Shown here: in pieces, positions 47,431 to 59,405 of the stretch
How positions within the stretch are numbered: the first letter of the stretch is position 1
Layout: each line of letters starts with the position of its first letter
NCBI GenBank assembly: GCA_028015205.1
Contig: CM051514.1
Coordinates: 7,254,001 to 7,318,000 of the forward strand
DNA: 64,000 nt
Reading direction: 5' to 3'
Source of the DNA: Mytilisepta virgata
Lineage: Eukaryota > Mollusca > Bivalvia > Mytilida > Mytilidae
Made by a program: the position numbers and the translations under genes
The notes under the pieces: generated by a model
Databases searched by the model: none
What the model was told of the DNA's origin: nothing
What the model saw: only the letters and a program-made list of their open reading frames with translations

Positions 47431-48270
47431 GGTCATTTTGGCATTTGAATTTGCTCGTAAGCGTTTTGTATTATTGTGTTTGGTTTAAACATTTTAGGCC
47501 TTGAGCACAACTGATGACTCGTAAATCAACAAAAGTCTGCACATTTTTTTGCATCTAAACTGGTATCATGGAATATCCCTTTGACATTTCCTCTCTTACC
47601 AATTTGAGATTCATTTTATACAACGAAAAAACAACTATCCATTTTAGGAATAAGCCGATAAAGCCCATTGTTTCCACACGTATACCCTAGTTCCTTCATA
47701 TTTGTATCAGTAACCGTGCTTGTGATAACATAGTTCCCAAATAAACTGTACTAACAAATGGGCTGGTGATACCTTCTTCCTACTGGCAACTGGGCTGGTG
47801 ATCATACCCTTGCCAAAAAGAGCTAATTAGTAAAAACTGAAGGGTACGTGCATTTTTATTTATTCCGGATTTAACAGGTCAAGTTCCACTGAAACAAAAC
47901 ATTACCTCTAGCCTATTCAAGTCTTGTGTGTTTTTTAATTTTTGTTCATTTTTATGTTTTGGAGTTTAGTGTGCCGTCCATTTTGCTGAACTAGTATACA
48001 TTATTATTTAGGGGCGGGATTTTCTCGCTGCGTTGAAGACCCATTGGTAACTTTGAGCTGTTTTATGCTCTTTGGTCGGGTTGTTGTCTCTTTGTCACAT
48101 TTCCCGTTTCCATTCTCTATTCCATTAACATTTTGAATTTTCTCTTCAACTTTTTGGATTATTATTTAGGTTTTCAACATTTTAGGCCTTGAGCACAACT
48201 GATGAGCCGTAAATCGACGAAATGTTCACGAAAATCTTGTGCACCAAAATGGGTATCAAAGAATTTTATT
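47431..48270 (-). repeat. Cluster of dispersed repeats, including the 'GAAGACCCATTGG' element
   Basis: At 47490-47575 and 48165-48265 are two minus-strand copies of the GATGCACAAGATGTGCAC family (here as CCTTGAGCACAACTGATGA). At 47760-47815 TGGGCTGGTGATACC/TGGGCTGGTGATCATACC is its partner block. At 47930-48125 lies GTTGAAGACCCATTGG, GGTCGGGTTGTTGTCTC and CTTTGTCACATTTCCCG, an element I associate with mussel genomes. Confidence 0.65.
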
Positions 48271-51170
48271 AAGAAAATTACATCTGAAATAAACGTTTAA
48301 GCGCAACATGGATCAATTTGATATTAAATTCGTAAAATTCACATAATATCCGTTATCTGTAAATAGGAAAGAAATGATAAACAACGATTGCCGAAAAAAT
48401 TTGCACAAAAAATTTTCTCAGATCTATGAATATATGGTGCGTTTATGTCCCATGGCCCCAGTCACCCAAATGAAAGCCTGCAGAGGTTAATGCTGTCTCG
48501 GACTTTAACATACATGTAACGCTTTTTAATACAGACTTTATGTATGGTATGGTACGGAAAATTCATACGCACTTTTATGCACTATTTGAATGGTAATTGG
48601 TTTTGCCGTTATTTAAAAAAATCTATAAATTATGAAATCACGACCCTATTCTGTTTTGATATCAATGTTGTAATACACCACAAAACTTTAGCTAATTGAA
48701 CAATATCAGTCTATAATGGATTGCAACAATTTGTTTAGTAATAAAATTGAATTAACATTTGCTTAACTTACAGCACTGGATATTCCGTATACCAGACGGA
48801 TTAATTGTGTCTGTGGTGTCAAGGGACAAAATAATAAATGAAATGAATTGGTGATCTGATTTTGTTTTTAATTGTGGAACATGGTTAAACATCGGGAACA
48901 GAGAAAAGAAATTTAAAATTGATTAGAAAGCCACTGTCGGAATTGATAGTATGCCCCACACCACCTATAAGTAGCAGTTGGACACTTTCAAAAAGTCAAA
49001 AATATAAAACCCTGTGGGTCGAAGCTTTTGAAAATCAAAATTCTAAAACCTTATTCTGTATTTACATATATGCCAATAGTATATAGAAATAAAATGCATA
49101 CATTGCTAAATGAAAGAGGAGTTAAGGTCACAAGCTTAAATTCACAATTTTTCAAAGTTCGACTACTGTGAAAGTTTAGAAAGTTACAGGTGGTATGCAA
49201 CAATTCTATATAGAAATTAAAGAAGGAGAAGTTGATGTCACAAGAAAGTGTGACAGACGGATGGAAACAATCGCAATATTTTGTTTCTTCGAAAGTGGGG
49301 GAATAAATATTGATTGACGGACTGAGAATATACATCGAATGTACATCTTTCTTGGGTCGTACCATTTATTTTTCTTGTTGCTGTCCCATAATGTTTGTGT
49401 TACGTTGTTTTTGGTCTTCGGTGTATCTCAAATACTAGTATAATAAGAGTCACTGTTGAAAGTTAAAAGTATTTGACACAAATGTTTGATATTTTGAATT
49501 TTCAAAATCAATATCTGGCGTTTGGACCCTTATCCAAGCTATCTAAACTAGTATTTTTTATCCTTTATCGATCCTTTGATGTCCCTAAAAATCTCGTCTG
49601 TTGTAATGTCTAGTTTTGCAATTAGTACAAAAAGGTTAAGGTTATAAAGGTTAATACGAAGTGATGATTTTTCTGGAGATTTGATGCTATTCTTCTGATT
49701 AATAGATATGTCATTGTGACCGTACCCTATATGTTACTTTTATGGATCAGCTATTACAAATACATATAACTTACAAAAAAGTCTACATAACAAAAAAAGT
49801 AAATGAGGTTATATGTTAAATTTACCTTAAAGTTTCCACATGAATTGAATTTTGATATTTTTTATTTTTATTTTGTTGAAACAATATTATCAGTAGAAAT
49901 TAAGTTTACTATTCAACTAATAACTTTAATCGGCATTTTCAAATGAATTTTACATGAGATATTTCGAGTTATTTGCGTTAGATTTACACAAATTTCACAT
50001 TAAGTTTTCTTGAACCCCATATTGCATCTGAAATTAACATATAAGCTGAATATACATGTAGTTGAACTTCACATGATAAATTTCATGTAAAATCAGATGA
50101 AATTCAGATTCGTATGAAATTCACTTGGGTACATATCGCCTTAAAAATACTTAAAAGACAGTGGGAAAAGTTCTTATGACAAAAATACAAAGGCACGACA
50201 AACTAATGAAATCGCAACACAGCACAAAAATTAAACAAGGATAAACCTAAAAAACTAAAAAAAGATACATAAAAATTGCATGTTAATAGAATAGAAGAAA
50301 ATATTGATGAAAACACCCTGAAATGAATTCTTAAGAAATGAGAGATGAATTTAAATTGGCAGTTTGCTATTCTTATTTCGCGTCGATACAATAGCTTGTT
50401 GCTTTTATTTAAAATAGTATGTATTAGATTGATGATATATCGTTTCATAGTTGATTTGACAAGTGAAGACTTTTAAGAACTTTATAACAAATTCTTGTGA
50501 CTAACTTCGTCATAAATGAATATGTTATACCATAAAAGTTCTGTCTTTATGATACTAATTCAATCAATCAGATTCTGACATCGGACTTCCATCTCTTTTT
50601 TGCTGATAATGTCATTTTCTGATATGCTATTGTATCTCATTTTATTCATCAATGGTTTTTCTTCAACGAATTCACGAGAATAAAACCTGTTTTTGTGTTC
50701 TTGTTCTAGGTTTTGTTTCGTTTTGTTTCTTTTCATAATATCCTTTATTGAATCATAATGACCTGACCTTTTGGCCTGACTATACTACATATGGAAAATA
50801 TTTATTGACGTGCGTCTGTCTCAGCGTCTTTGACACAACAGAGGTAAGTCTGTTTCTTGTTCAGAGAAACATGTGAACAATAACTGTTAAACAAGAAATA
50901 CCCACAGATGTGTAACTTAAACCGTGTACACGGCTTTTTATTATCTAAAATTATGGGAATTTCGTGTAGTTTTTTATGCATCTGCAACAATGAAAAAATT
51001 AAAAGAGACTCAAAGGGTCAATTAAGAATAGACTTTAACACAAATAAAACAGTTCTTTGAGGAGATACGAGAGGAATACGTTACCGAAACAAACAAGCCG
51101 ATAATCATGATAATTGCATTCCTTCTACTGTATTGCATTAACAAATGGGTCTTGCAAAATACCGAAGAAA
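48271..51170. other. No gene seen
   Basis: AT-rich sequence. Open frames at 49051-49365 and 50203-50448 (both minus) have no recognisable domain or splice context. Confidence 0.4.
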
Positions 51171-51823
51171 TCTTTTATTAAACCATCACATATGTCAAAT
51201 AATATTCTGATATCAATTTGATGAACTAGATATATATGCATATTTTGTCGAACTAAGACTCATCAGGTGTGCTGAATGCAAAAAATGTTGAAAACCGAAA
51301 TATGCAATGTTTTCAGAGCAGATTCAAAAGGCAAAATGATCAAAACTGTCCAAGGATAGAGCTAAGCATGAGAGAGATACTCCTTACTTTCCACAGAAGT
51401 TTACAATTTGATATATCAGAGTAAAGTTTAATTTTAATTTGATTCTTGCTGAAAAAAAATACAAGCAATTGAACGGAAAAAGATGTTCATAGATTTTATT
51501 CGTCCGTTCTCGTCTATGTACAGGTATAAGAATAGGCATGAAGCTAAGTTGGACACGTCATGGCCATTATTTATAACAACACATAATAAAACGTTATCAA
51601 ATGCCAAATGCATTTGCTTCGTCACTTTAGATTTTAGCTTTATTGGACTTGACTTTAAAGTTCAACTTGAAGAGTAACCGATGTAATTCCGCTAAGAACA
51701 TGCATATTCCCCATCTCACATCCTTTTTGCACTTGATATCACGTCCTGGTTCGTGGATACAATAAAATGGACAAGAATACTAGGGGTGTAACCAAAAAGA
51801 AGTAACTCAAAGAGGTGATCACG

Positions 51824-51867
<44 letters not shown>

Positions 51868-53080
51868 CTAGAAGTACCGTGAGCATGTTCAAAAACCGAT
51901 ACATTTCCCCAATGTACCTCTGTTAATGGCAGCAAATCGTAAATCAAATTATTTCCTCTTGAAGGTGTTGGATCATAATTATTTCTCTTCAGGAATATTT
52001 TCAGGTGATTAACTACCTTTGTATTAAGTTTCGTTGAATTCCACCAGACAGTTCAGGAAAAGTTGTACTTACAAAATTCAGATAGACGGACAGAAGGATA
52101 GGGCAATTCCTATATACCCCCAAAAATGTGTTTATGCGGGGTTAAAACGGGAAACTTGGACACTGAAAACTAAAATATATAGACAACTTGAACTCCTGTG
52201 ATACCATGAAAGAACCGAGGTGCTTCGGAAAGGTAAGAACTTCTTCTCCGTAGAGAGGTTATTTTTCTGTCTTCCACTTGTAATTTCGTTCATATTTCTC
52301 TTTTTATGCGTTTTTTCACATTTCATTGAGTAGTCTGTTTCTCGAAAGACGATTCTCTCCCTATATTTGGTTTACTTTTCTTAAATAAATTGTCATAAAT
52401 ATATGAATTAATAATGACTCTGTTGTTGTTTGATTTCATTCATGCGTCTTTCTTTTCATTTTTATTTTGGAATGTATTCGTTTTACTTCCGGAAAATATT
52501 GCACATTCACCTAAAGATAATTTGCTTTTCGCTCAAAATTATTACTTACTGTATGACAGTAATTTCGCTATATCCTATTCTACAAACAATGCAACTACTC
52601 AGAAATGGAATGCATTGTGATGCACAAGAAATGCATATTTCGATGAACGACTCATCAGTTTTGTTCAAGGCCGAAAATATTATAGAAGGTGGTTTGGATA
52701 CCCATAAAATACGTTCCTGCTCACCATTGTATGGAACATATAAAGAATTTTGAAATATCTTATATATAAATGAAGTTTTCAGCATTGTAATTATTGTCTA
52801 CCACTAATGTTCTATATTCTGAAAGTCCAAATACAATGTACCAGTCTGAATTTTAATTGGACAACTATCGGTCACCGTGTTGGTTATCATGCTGTATAAC
52901 TGTAGCTTTATACCTTTATTCACTAGAGGGTCAGGATAGACAAAGGAGAGTTTTGTGTACCCATAATATCGGTTTAACCTCAGCGACTGTACTAAATAAG
53001 ACAATCCTGACTCTCTTTTGTTTTTGTGACCGCTTTATGCTTTTTTATATCTTATTTACTTGTCTACAAATCTATCGATA
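51171..53080. other. No gene seen; dispersed-repeat fragments
   Basis: A plus-strand copy of the GATGCAC..CATCAG family lies at about 51190-51310 (GACTCATCAGGTGTGC, AAAATGTTGAAAACC) and another at 52600-52690. At 52180-52260 TGAACTCCTGTGATACC and GAGGTGCTTCGGAAAGG mark a diverged copy of the 7.2-kb element. Frames at 52414-52753 are not recognised. Confidence 0.45.
51826..51863 (+). repeat. (GA)n microsatellite
   Basis: Uninterrupted GA run of about 38 bp. Confidence 0.95.
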
Positions 53081-53087
53081 GCATGGC

Positions 53088-53717
53088 GTTAATTTATTGG
53101 TATGTCGTGTTACTCAATTTATTGGTATGTTGTGACAGTCAATTTATTGGTTTGTCGTGATAGTCAATTTATTGGTATGTCCTGATAGTTAATTTATTGG
53201 TATGTCGTGATAATCAATATATTGGTATGTCGTAATAGTCAATTTATTGATATGTCGTGATAATCAATTTATTGGTATGTCGTAATAGTAAATTTATTGG
53301 TATGTCGTAATAGTCAATTTATTGGTATGTCGTGATAATCAATTTATTGGTATGTCGTAATAGTCAATTTATTGGTATGTCGTAATAGTCAATTTATTGG
53401 TATGTCGTGATAATCAATTTATTGGTATGTCGTAATAGTAAATTTATTGGTATGTCGTAATAGTCAATTTATTGGTATGTCGTGATAATCAATTTATTGG
53501 TATGTCGTAATAGTAAATTTATTGGTATGTCGTAATAGTCAATTTATTGGTATGTCGTGATAGTCAATTTATTGGTATGTCGTAATAGTCAATTTATTGG
53601 TATGTCGTGATAATCAATTTATTGGTATGTCGTAATAGTCAATTTATTGGTATGTCGTGATAATCAATTTATTGGTATGTCGTGATAATCAATTTATTGG
53701 TATGTCGTGATGGTCAA
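53088..53717 (+). repeat. 25-bp minisatellite, about 25 units
   Basis: The unit is TAGTCAATTTATTGGTATGTC followed by GTAA or GTGA. Period exactly 25 bp. Variants GTAATAG, GTGATAA and GTGATAG alternate in a partly regular pattern, suggesting blocks of several units were copied together. Confidence 0.95.
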
Positions 53718-55555
53718 TTTTTACCTTCAAGTTTTCTGTTATCTGTTTTGTTGTGTAACAACGAAATTGAACGAAATAATTCATTAATTTAAAAGGATAT
53801 CGACAAAATAACATCAAATTTTGATATACATGTATATATTTATATATATTTGCTTAAAGATATGAAAGCACATATATTGGGCATGCCTTAATCATTATAA
53901 TACTAGTATTTAATTTTAATAGAACAACATTTACAGCGATAATTCATCATCTCAGGATCTGCAACATTATCAAAATGTTTCCCAAAGCATCATGGGAAAT
54001 CATTGTTTTCAAAAGCACATTGAATTATGGGAAATGTTTTCGAAAGCGTAAAGAAAACTGTAGCAATCGGTCAAAATCGCCAATAGCAATGTAATTTTAA
54101 GTATAATGACGTTTTCAGCATTTTGATTAATCTATATGATTAATGTACTAGATTCTGAAAAGATGAATTAACATCACATCCATAATTAAAAACAGACAAT
54201 GAATTCATACGTACGTTTTTTAATGTGGTGACTTATACGCTATCTTCACACGTATGTATATATGTAGATGACATTTAATCTTCGTTTGATATATTTGCGA
54301 AAATTTTCAGAATTTTTTGAATTGCCTTCATTATGCCTTTCTGTTTTTTTTCAATAAATTTTCCCTCTCTTATCTCGAAATGCCTTTAAATCAAAGATAT
54401 TTTACCTCATCTCCAAATTTGCATTCCAGTCTATACATTTACCAAAGCTGCCGTTGAAGACATAACCGCGAGTTTAAGATAAAGAAAAGCAATATCAGGG
54501 CAATTCTTTTGTTTGAACTTTAGTACCGTACAGGATAAGTTATAAACCGTAACCGTATTATCCCATTATGCGATGCAGTTATTTATTTTAATAACTACTC
54601 GGAATGCACAGGAGTGAAAAACACTCTATTGCCCTCTAGATATGGGTTTTGTTTTTGCTATAACGAATTCTTTATTTATGATCGTTTAAATCGATAGTGT
54701 AATAATTTGATCTAGCACATGGCTCAAGGTGATAATCTACTTCATCACCCTCTTCAGAGTCTAATCTGGTTTTCATATAAGGATTTGTCCGAGAGCGTGG
54801 TAGAAGGATAGAAAAAAAATATTACCCGCTAAGCGTTTAAGTTAACCTCGTCTAAACCAATGATAGGATGTGATCTTGACATGAAATATAATGAATATAT
54901 GTATACTAAAATACTATTTGAGTGTATGTAAATATAATCAAAACATACTTATCATTCAAACTCTCGTTCTCTTATAACTAACGTCATCCACACAAAAATT
55001 CAACATAACATATCACATGACAACACAAATGTCAAGGTCACTGTGATAACATTTTTCGGAACATAATAATCATGAAATAACATTACAAACGAAATAATTT
55101 TATACCGTAGTGATCTCATATATTTGAGGACCATTATACAGTAAGTAAAACATGAAAATGGACAAAGTAAACTCGTAAAAATACACGAACATCTAAGAAA
55201 CCTTTTAGGCATATAATAACTGGTACCTTACTTTCACATACAAGCCTAAATTTGTGATTTCCTGATTCCATTGCCAAATTCTGTTAACAAGGATGCCTAT
55301 ATTCCGTCCTCTGTTAGATTGTGTCTTCAAACTGAGTTAACGCGTCATTACTTTTGACCTCCGACAATATCAAAATTGTATGTACTGCTATATCCGTTCA
55401 AATGCAAGTATGGACATTTCTAGTAAGAATAATTTTTAAATTCTTACAGTAACATTTTGCATGTGTCATTAATTCCGATAACATCAATGGCAGAATTGAT
55501 GTTTTGAGATTTGTAACACTATCCAATGAAAATCAACGTTACATGTTATATTGTC
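53718..55555. other. No coding sequence seen; includes the downstream side of the GPCR gene
   Basis: The part adjoining 55556 should contain the 3' UTR of the minus-strand GPCR, but no AATAAA on that strand could be placed with confidence in the first few hundred bases. CCCAAAGCATCATGGGAAA and its echo TTATGGGAAATG near 53980-54030 are short repeats. Confidence 0.35.
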
Positions 55556-55984
55556 TTATACTGCACTAGTTGTACATGTATGAGTTGTTTGGATATCTGG
55601 ATTTTGTCTGGTTCCTACAGCCTTATCAATCATTCCATCGTCTTCCTTCTTCTTATTTGGTTGAAGAACACATTTACAAAGTTTACTGATAAGCGGTGAT
55701 CTTTTTAAAATGGCTTGTTTAAATCCTTCGTTCACAAACGCATACACAAACGGGTTCACACACGAATTAGCATATGACAGGGTATGTCCGAACAACTTAA
55801 AGTAATGCATGGCATCTGTTCTAGGAAAATTTGGGTCAAACTGAATCCATAATGCTACCAAATGAATTGGAAACCAACAAAGCGCGAACAAGAATACAAC
55901 AATTGCGACCATTCTAGTAACCCTCTTTTTACGTCGAAGTTGCCGTTCTCCTTTGTCGTTCTTGCCATGGAGAGCTGTTTCATT
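55556..55984 (-). CDS. Rhodopsin-family peptide GPCR, last exon (ICL3, TM6, TM7, C-tail)
   Basis: This exon follows a polypyrimidine-AG acceptor (the plus strand shows CTTTAAAAAAAAG) and opens with ENETALHGKNDKGERQ after joining to the previous exon in phase 0. The basic end of the third intracellular loop (RRKKRVTRMVA) leads to TM6 with FALCWFPIH (the CWxP switch) and TM7 with SYANSCVNPFVYAFV (NPxxY). A cysteine pair (LCKCVL) in the tail may be palmitoylated. Stop TAA at 55556-55558. The frame is intact for 143 codons including stop. SYANSC-NP with CW-P-H resembles galanin, allatostatin-A and kisspeptin-type receptors; the exact ligand class cannot be fixed here. The preceding intron carries a TTAA MITE and other repeats. 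Confidence 0.88.
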   Translation of the reverse strand, partial: NETALHGKNDKGERQLRRKKRVTRMVAIVVFLFALCWFPIHLVALWIQFDPNFPRTDAMHYFKLFGHTLSYANSCVNPFVYAFVNEGFKQAILKRSPLISKLCKCVLQPNKKKEDDGMIDKAVGTRQNPDIQTTHTCTTSAV

Positions 55985-56064
55985 CTTTAAAAAAAAGAAG
56001 ATACTACTTCATTAAATAAAGCTGCTATTTAAATTTTCAAGTTATTGTATGAAAAATAATACGC

Positions 56065-56345
56065 TTAAGGTGGTACCCAACACTACAGGGAGATAACTCT
56101 TAAAAATCACCAGAGCGTTTTAATCAAAATCAATAAGTAAAGAGAAATTAATCTTCTCTATGATCAAACGTGATGTTTGCCAAACTGCTATATATTCAAT
56201 GAAATTATTCCCGTGAAGTGTGAAATTCTATTTACTAAAAAAATCAAAATTTATGTCAACAGGTGAAAGTAAATATTTCCTAAAAATTTTATGAAAATTA
56301 AACGAGCCAACTTTATTTTAGTCAATGTGTTGGGTACCACCTTAA
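56065..56345 (+). mobile_element. TTAA-bounded MITE, family B, copy 2 (281 bp), in GPCR intron
   Basis: Left end TTAAGGTGGTACCCAACAC, right end GTGTTGGGTACCACCTTAA: here the 19-bp inverted repeat is perfect. Same length as 36439-36719 with a handful of substitutions. It lies between the last two GPCR exons, with no effect on their splice sites. Confidence 0.94.
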
Positions 56346-56454
56346 TTACATATAAGTAATGAAATTTAAATCTCTCTCGTGATTCCACTTTTTTTAATAT
56401 TTCACACTTCTCAGTCTGTTCCGTGTAATGCAAATTATTGAATATTTTTTGTTT

Positions 56455-56695
56455 ATTTATGATGTAAATAAATTCTTTGATACCAATTTTGATGCACAAA
56501 TGTGCACATTTCGTCATGCATAGCTCCGCCTTAGATTGTTTTGATATTAGATTTTTGGTCATTTTGGATTGATCTTCAGTGTTTCGTGTTCTTGTTTCCG
56601 CTTTCAACATTTTAAGCCTTTGAACACAACTGATGAGTATTAAATCTAGGAAACGTGCACATCTTATGCATCAAAATCGGTATCGTGAAATATTT
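56455..56695. repeat. Two opposed copies of the 'GATGCACAAGATGTGCAC' element in GPCR intron
   Basis: A plus-strand copy at about 56470-56520 (TTTGATACCAATTTTGATGC, GTGCACATTTCGTC) faces a minus-strand copy at about 56605-56690 (CAACATTTTAAGCC, AACACAACTGATGAG). The right copy ends only a few bases from the splice donor of the GPCR exon at 56702. Confidence 0.7.
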
Positions 56696-56701
56696 TTTTA
56701 C

Positions 56702-56931
56702 CTCTGGCTTAGCCCGTTTAACTCTGTTCCCTTTCCAAAGGTGGCTGAGGATACAACCGTAACATATAATTATTGCAGTCAATGGGATAGCAAACGTAGT
56801 TAAAACAACTCCTATCGTGGTAGCTTTAATCCAACCTCGGGACGGCCATATTGGGTTACATTCTAAAATTCCATTCGGTGTAGCAACAACTTTGTAATAT
56901 ATGATGAACGGCAGGGATATACAGATTGAAA
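56702..56931 (-). CDS. Rhodopsin-family peptide GPCR, middle exon (TM4 end, ECL2, TM5)
   Basis: The acceptor TTTTTTATAG precedes TTTCAATC, and the donor is CCAGAG|GTAAAA. The exon has 230 bases. It completes a valine codon split with the upstream exon and reads SICISLPFIIYYKVV (end of TM4), ECNPIWPSRGW (second extracellular loop with the Cys expected to pair with TM3), then TM5 FAIPLTAIIICYGCILSHLW and the basic KGNRVKRAKPE at the start of loop 3. The frame is open throughout. The apparent longer frame beyond 56702 runs into repeat sequence in the intron and is not coding. Confidence 0.85.
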
Positions 56932-57729
56932 CTATAAAAAATAATGAAAGTAAATAAGAAGTCAAAAATATTCTGACTCTTTCATACCACAGGTGCTAGA
57001 CTTCTATGTTGTTCTTATTAAAAGGTACAACTGTTACACTTCTTCTCGGCAATGTATTCAAGAAAATCAATAGCAAGGCTAAACTGAAAATCATATCATT
57101 ACATCAAATAAAATCAAGATTGTTTACTATAAGTCTTTTGAGATAGTGTCAACCAAAGAAAAGAGAAATATTAATTATTGTTATCTAGTGTGCATGAGTT
57201 AAATTTTATCACACACTGAGATACAGAAAATCATCCACAGATGTAAAATAAGATAATATGATCACATAGAATTTAGTGTTTGATGAAACATCGGCAAAAG
57301 AATACCGAAGTGACAAAACTGAGGTGAAAATCCACAAATTCGAAGTCCAAGGAAAAGACAGAGTCAGGAGAATAAATTATGCAGTAGTACGTTAAACTAT
57401 CATAGGTCTTAATTAATTTTGTAGATTTTCATCCACCCTGTTCATCAAAGGTGGGACGGGGAGGAGAATTTTTTTGTATTTTTGATTTCTCATCACAGAA
57501 AGGAGTCTTATTTTTCACAGCAAAAAAGGACAAACAATAAAAAGTTTATTAAAAAAAAACTTAGTTTCATTCGTTTTCCGGTTGGGACCTGAAAAAATTT
57601 CCGTTAATCTTAATTTAATTTTTAGGCGCTTGCAGGGATGAAAATCTATAAATGAACTTTAATTGGCCTTACCTGACTGATAAAATACAATTTTGTATTA
57701 TCTTTGTATCTTTAACGTTAAAATCATAC

Positions 57730-57865
57730 CTGCCCAAACTGCAAGACTAATGAAGGAGGCGGTGCGTGCAGATCTCCAGTTCATTGATTGTATAGGATTT
57801 ACAATGGCATGGTAACGGTCTATCGTCATGGCTGACAGAGTCAAACATGTCGCATGTAAGGTCGC
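57730..57865 (-). CDS. Rhodopsin-family peptide GPCR, TM3/ICL2 exon
   Basis: The acceptor ATTTTCAG precedes GCGACC, and the donor is GGGCAG|GTATG. The 136-base exon reads ATLHATCLTLSAMTIDRYHA, IVNPIQSMNWRSARTA and SFISLAVWA. It contains the DRY motif at the end of TM3 and the start of TM4, and it leaves one base for the codon completed in the next exon. The three exons join to 264 residues without a stop. The HATCLTLSAM-DRY stretch resembles galanin/kisspeptin/allatostatin-type receptors. The apparent 125-codon frame over this interval (57747-58124) is in a different register. TM1, TM2 and the start codon must lie in exons further upstream (higher coordinates), which I could not find within the window. 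Confidence 0.85.
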
Positions 57866-59008
57866 CTGAAAATATTTTCTTTATGTAAACTGCTGTAAAA
57901 TTAAAATTATGTTCCAGTTGAAAAATGATTCTAACAAACACATAAGAAATATGTTTATGTCCATGAACAGGATACATACATAGTGCCAAAATTGCTTCGG
58001 TACATTGTTGTACCGCTTTGAAATTTCTGGTTGTAAAATAATGAAAGTTTGCTACTGAGTAAGGTTTCAACTCACGAGGGAAAGTAGAATTTACCAACTC
58101 TTTAAAGTCCAAGATTTTCTGCATTTTGAATTAATTGTTCTTTCATAAGACGAAAATGTTAATTTTTATGTTTAAAAAGCCTTTAATATTTTGCTGTATA
58201 TAGCTAAAATCTTGTATACATTACAAGCATGATTTTTTTGGATAATAGTAACAGCCATTTCCTACGTGTACAACTCAAAGGCATCTATCAAATGTAAACA
58301 CAAATGCACTGTTTAATCCATGTGCAACTTTCGTGAGATTAACCTTGAAAATGTGTCGGATATTGTTTTTAAAGACACTACTGATTTAACTTTGCTTTAT
58401 AAAATTTTGATGATGAATCTATTCCTAAAATTTATTCTACGCAATAGCTTTTTTGAATCTGAGTTGTTATTTTGTTAGGCTAAATACAGGGAACAAACCG
58501 AAGCGAAAAGACACAAGAAATTGGGGAAATTCCATTTTACCAAACTTTCAAAGACAAGAACACTAAATTGAAAAACAAATACTACAAATATAAAACAAAA
58601 ACAAAATTACATAGCAACTTAACAAGACAGCACAAAAACCTAAAGCACCAGCAATGTGAACTCAAACCGGAAGTGACGGGAGGTGTCAAATCAAGTAAGA
58701 ATTGAAATCAAACCGGACAAATGCGAGACAGAAACTTGGTACAAATAATGTATCTATCAATCCATTCGTGATGACGACTGTAAAGTTTTTGGAGAATGAA
58801 CATACCCCCTGCCCCTGAAGTTTAGGTAACAGTAATTTTGCTATGCTAACAAAATTATTGTCCATATTACATGGATAAGAGCAACGAATTAACTATAAAA
58901 TTTCCACACCATTCGTTAAATTTTTGTGTCAACAGCAAGGTTACGTCGAATTGGTTGATATATGGCAACTACTTCTACTTAGTATAATTCTGTTTGATTT
59001 TACATAAT
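57866..59008. other. Probable GPCR upstream intron; dispersed-repeat debris
   Basis: No further GPCR exon was recognised. At 58480-58790 there is a repeat fragment with ACAGGGAACAAACCGAAGC, TGTGAACTCAAACCGG and GATGACGACTGTAAAG, relatives of which occur near 40590, 40800 and 45380. Confidence 0.45.
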
Positions 59009-59405
59009 TTAAGGATGCTAGCTGGTCATGTTTTGGTCTTTTTGTCAGATTTTCGAAATCCTCGGGTTTTATCCATTTCTTAAACATGATTTTTTTTACA
59101 TTGAACCCCTACTTTTTCTTTTATAATTCAATCATATATACCGTAAAATAGTAATTGACAAAATCTTATGAAATCCTTTTTATTTTTTCATACATTTTGA
59201 GAGACTGAAGTTGCCAATGCAAAGACGAGGAAAAATCCAGAGAAAACCCATTTCCTGCAATTTTTCAAGACCTTAAAGCACTAAAATGAGCACATGAACC
59301 TATATTTTTTTCTTGCTGATTTGTTTACTATTCATATGTTCTTTCAAACTAAAGCACCTATTTCAAATTCTATTTATTTCCTATTAGACCAGCGATCATC
59401 CTTAA
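59009..59405 (+). mobile_element. TTAA-bounded MITE, family A, copy 3 (397 bp)
   Basis: Left end TTAAGGATGCTAGCTGG, right end CCAGCGATCATCCTTAA. TTAA at both edges; same length and orientation as 35246-35642. It may lie within an upstream intron of the GPCR. Confidence 0.9.

Noticed and set aside
57747..58124. 125-codon minus-strand frame as a gene
   Set aside because: It overlaps the GPCR TM3 exon in another register; the DRY-containing register with proper splice sites is the real one.
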